64,000 nucleotides of DNA from Saprospiraceae bacterium (GTDB lineage Bacteria; Bacteroidota; Bacteroidia; Chitinophagales; Saprospiraceae), in NCBI GenBank assembly GCA_020627785.1, contig JAHDGF010000018.1, positions 17,257 through 81,256 of the forward strand, in the 5' to 3' direction. Under the pieces are notes generated by a model. The model was not told the DNA's origin. It did no database searches and worked only from the letters and a program-made list of their open reading frames with translations. Positions 62,441 to 64,000 of the stretch are shown in pieces (within the stretch, counting starts at the first letter, position 1; each line of letters begins with the position of its first letter). The translations under genes and the position numbers were made by a program.

Positions 62441-64000
62441 ATGAAGCTAATTACCAACACCTTAAATTTTGGGATGGACTCTCAAAATAGTATTCTGGTG
62501 AGGCTTTCGTTTTTAGTATTAGCTGTTATCTTTTCAACTCAAATAACCTATTCTCAGGTTAAGATTGGAGATAATCCCAATACAATAGACGACGGATCAC
62601 TTCTTGAGCTAGAAAGCACTACAAAAGCTTTCGTACCTCCAAGAATGACCACAGCCCAAAGGAATGCTATACCCACGCCTCTCAAAGGTGCGATCATTTT
62701 CAATTCCGAAACAATGTGTTTGGAAGTGAATATTGGAACTGACACCAGCCCAAGTTGGGTATGCATGGGTGGAATAAATTGTTGGGATCTAAACGGCAAT
62801 GGCGTTGACGATCCTGCAGAAGATGTAAATAATGATGGAGTCTGGGATGCATATGATTGTGCTGGGACTACCATCGTAGGAGGAGGTCTCAATTGTTGGG
62901 ATTTAAACGGAAATGGTGTTGCCGATCCTTCTGAAGACGTAAATAATGACGGTTCATTTAATGCATTTGATTGTATGGGTCAACCTGGTCCATCTGGACC
63001 AACTGGAGCAACAGGTCCCCAAGGTCCTATTGGACAAACGGGTCCTCAAGGTTCTCCTGGAGCCACTGGTGCCACTGGACCAGAAGGTCCAGCTGGTAAG
63101 CAAGGCCCTGTTGGACCTCAAGGTATAGCTGGTTCAGCTGGACCAACTGGTGCAACGGGTCCTACTGGAGCACCTGGTCCTATTGGGCCTATTGGTCCAA
63201 CTGGTGCTACTGGCGCAACTGGAGCAACAGGTCCTATCGGTCCAACGGGTGCTACTGGCGCAACGGGTCCTATTGGCCCAATCGGTCCTGCTGGTGCTGA
63301 CGGCGCACCAGGAGCTACTGGCGCAACCGGAGCAACGGGTCCTATCGGACCAATTGGTCCAACGGGTGCTACTGGCGCAACAGGTCCTATTGGACCTATC
63401 GGTCCTGCAGGGGCTGACGGCGCACCGGGAGCTACTGGCGCAACCGGAGCAACAGGTCCTATCGGACCAATTGGTCCGACTGGAGCTACTGGCGCTACTG
63501 GAGCAACAGGTCCTGCTGGAGCTGATGGCGCACCGGGAGCTACTGGAGCCACCGGAGCTACAGGTCCTATTGGACCTATCGGTCCTGCTGGAGCTGATGG
63601 CGCACCAGGTCCTACTGGAGCCACTGGAGCTACTGGAGCAACGGGTCCTATTGGCCCAATCGGTCCTGCTGGAGCTGATGGCGCACCGGGAGCAACTGGA
63701 GCTACAGGTCTTATTGGACCTATCGGTCCTACGGGTGCTACCGGGGCAACGGGTCCTATTGGCCCAATCGGTCCTACAGGTGCTACTGGCGCAACGGGTC
63801 CTATTGGTCCTGCTGGAGCAGATGGAGCTACTGGACCAACAGGAGCAACTGGTGCCACAGGAGCAACAGGTCCTTCTGGATCAAATGGAATAAATTGTTG
63901 GGATACCAACGGAAATGGAGTAAATGATGCTGGGGAGGATACCAACGGAGATGGAGTATATAATGCAGCAGATTGTCAAGGTCCTACGGGAGCCACTGGT
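62441..64000 (+). CDS. Collagen-like surface protein with EF-hand-like inserts (3' end outside window)
   Basis: The frame from ATG 62441 is open to the window edge (520 codons). It has a signal peptide (about 20-38, [17 protein letters not shown]), then a head domain typical of Bacteroidota collagen-like proteins ([24 protein letters not shown], about 54-77). Two Cys-bounded EF-hand-like units follow ([15 protein letters not shown]), then about 304 codons of Gly-X-Y repeats dominated by [13 protein letters not shown], then a third EF-hand-like unit (about 63887-63982) and more collagen. It is probably a secreted trimeric fibre protein, likely Ca-binding. No sorting domain is visible because the gene runs off the window. 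Confidence 0.85.
   Translation, partial: MKLITNTLNFGMDSQNSILVRLSFLVLAVIFSTQITYSQVKIGDNPNTIDDGSLLELESTTKAFVPPRMTTAQRNAIPTPLKGAIIFNSETMCLEVNIGTDTSPSWVCMGGINCWDLNGNGVDDPAEDVNNDGVWDAYDCAGTTIVGGGLNCWDLNGNGVADPSEDVNNDGSFNAFDCMGQPGPSGPTGATGPQGPIGQTGPQGSPGATGATGPEGPAGKQGPVGPQGIAGSAGPTGATGPTGAPGPIGPIGPTGATGATGATGPIGPTGATGATGPIGPIGPAGADGAPGATGATGATGPIGPIGPTGATGATGPIGPIGPAGADGAPGATGATGATGPIGPIGPTGATGATGATGPAGADGAPGATGATGATGPIGPIGPAGADGAPGPTGATGATGATGPIGPIGPAGADGAPGATGATGLIGPIGPTGATGATGPIGPIGPTGATGATGPIGPAGADGATGPTGATGATGATGPSGSNGINCWDTNGNGVNDAGEDTNGDGVYNAADCQGPTGATG

Noticed and set aside
63118..63945. Minus-strand 275-codon GPxAPVAP repeat frame and a plus-strand 247-codon frame at 63150-63893
   Set aside because: Both are shadows of the collagen Gly-X-Y repeat; the true frame starts at 62441 with a signal peptide and is open to the window edge.

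Overview
This window looks like chromosomal DNA of a marine-type, low-GC Bacteroidota, most likely Saprospiria or a close relative. The inference rests on several secreted proteins ending in type IX secretion (T9SS) type A sorting domains, a SusC/RagA-style TonB-dependent receptor, many short lipoproteins with Cys directly after the signal peptide, an ECF sigma factor overlapping an anti-sigma-like membrane protein, frequent TTG starts, and the chorismate mutase/DAHP synthase fusion typical of the phylum. No tRNA, rRNA, IS element, phage module or CRISPR array is visible.

Layout. 1-3331: the tail of an unknown gene, a strong terminator, then an aromatic amino acid operon (prephenate dehydratase, prephenate dehydrogenase, DAHP synthase-chorismate mutase) and a small double-CDGSH Fe-S protein. 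3556-11616: an aspartyl protease with a PDZ domain, a DUF937-OmpA envelope protein, a Dna2-like nuclease-helicase and a ComM/YifB AAA ATPase. 11709-14580: an ECF sigma factor, its anti-sigma-like partner and a Kazal-like acidic lipoprotein. 14788-21064: a four-gene export/surface operon (TonB receptor, discoidin-like T9SS protein, DUF1800, DUF1501). 21387-28736: an AT-rich accessory stretch with two small sorting-domain-like secreted proteins, two paralogous lipoproteins, an HEXXH lipoprotein, another lipoprotein and a divergent CHAT-protease lipoprotein. 28803-34649: polyprenyl synthase, a tandem hairpin repeat, a hydroxyacid dehydrogenase, a YbaK-type deacylase and two T9SS proteins.

34936-43621 is the most interesting region. 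A phasin-like protein is co-transcribed with a SARP/BTAD-type regulator. Next come a protein with a phasin-like N-terminus and a histone H1-like Lys/Ala tail, a small paralog of its N-terminus, an alpha/beta hydrolase, a wax ester/diacylglycerol acyltransferase fused to an SCP2 domain, and a convergent 1093-residue GPAT-HAD-LPLAT fusion. Together these could make and package neutral lipid (triacylglycerol or wax ester) in droplets. Three direct repeats with exact 11-bp spacing lie just upstream of a promoter-like element in front of the H1-tailed gene. That is the arrangement SARP regulators bind, so the adjacent regulator is a plausible controller.

43932-62158: a large T9SS protein, two tandem paralogous lipoproteins, mgsA-uvrC, an S9 peptidase, a GNAT acetyltransferase, a Gfo/Idh/MocA protein with degenerate catalytic positions, gyrB, tsaE, alanine dehydrogenase, a small membrane protein and a PBP1A-type penicillin-binding protein. 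62441-64000: the 5' part of a collagen-like surface protein with EF-hand-like inserts, cut by the window edge.

Two short words are strongly over-represented across the window: TTTGCGNAAGC (nine exact copies) and GCTCAAGGCAAAT (five exact copies). They occur in several reading frames, in both coding and non-coding DNA. They behave like a genome-wide signal word rather than a coding artefact.
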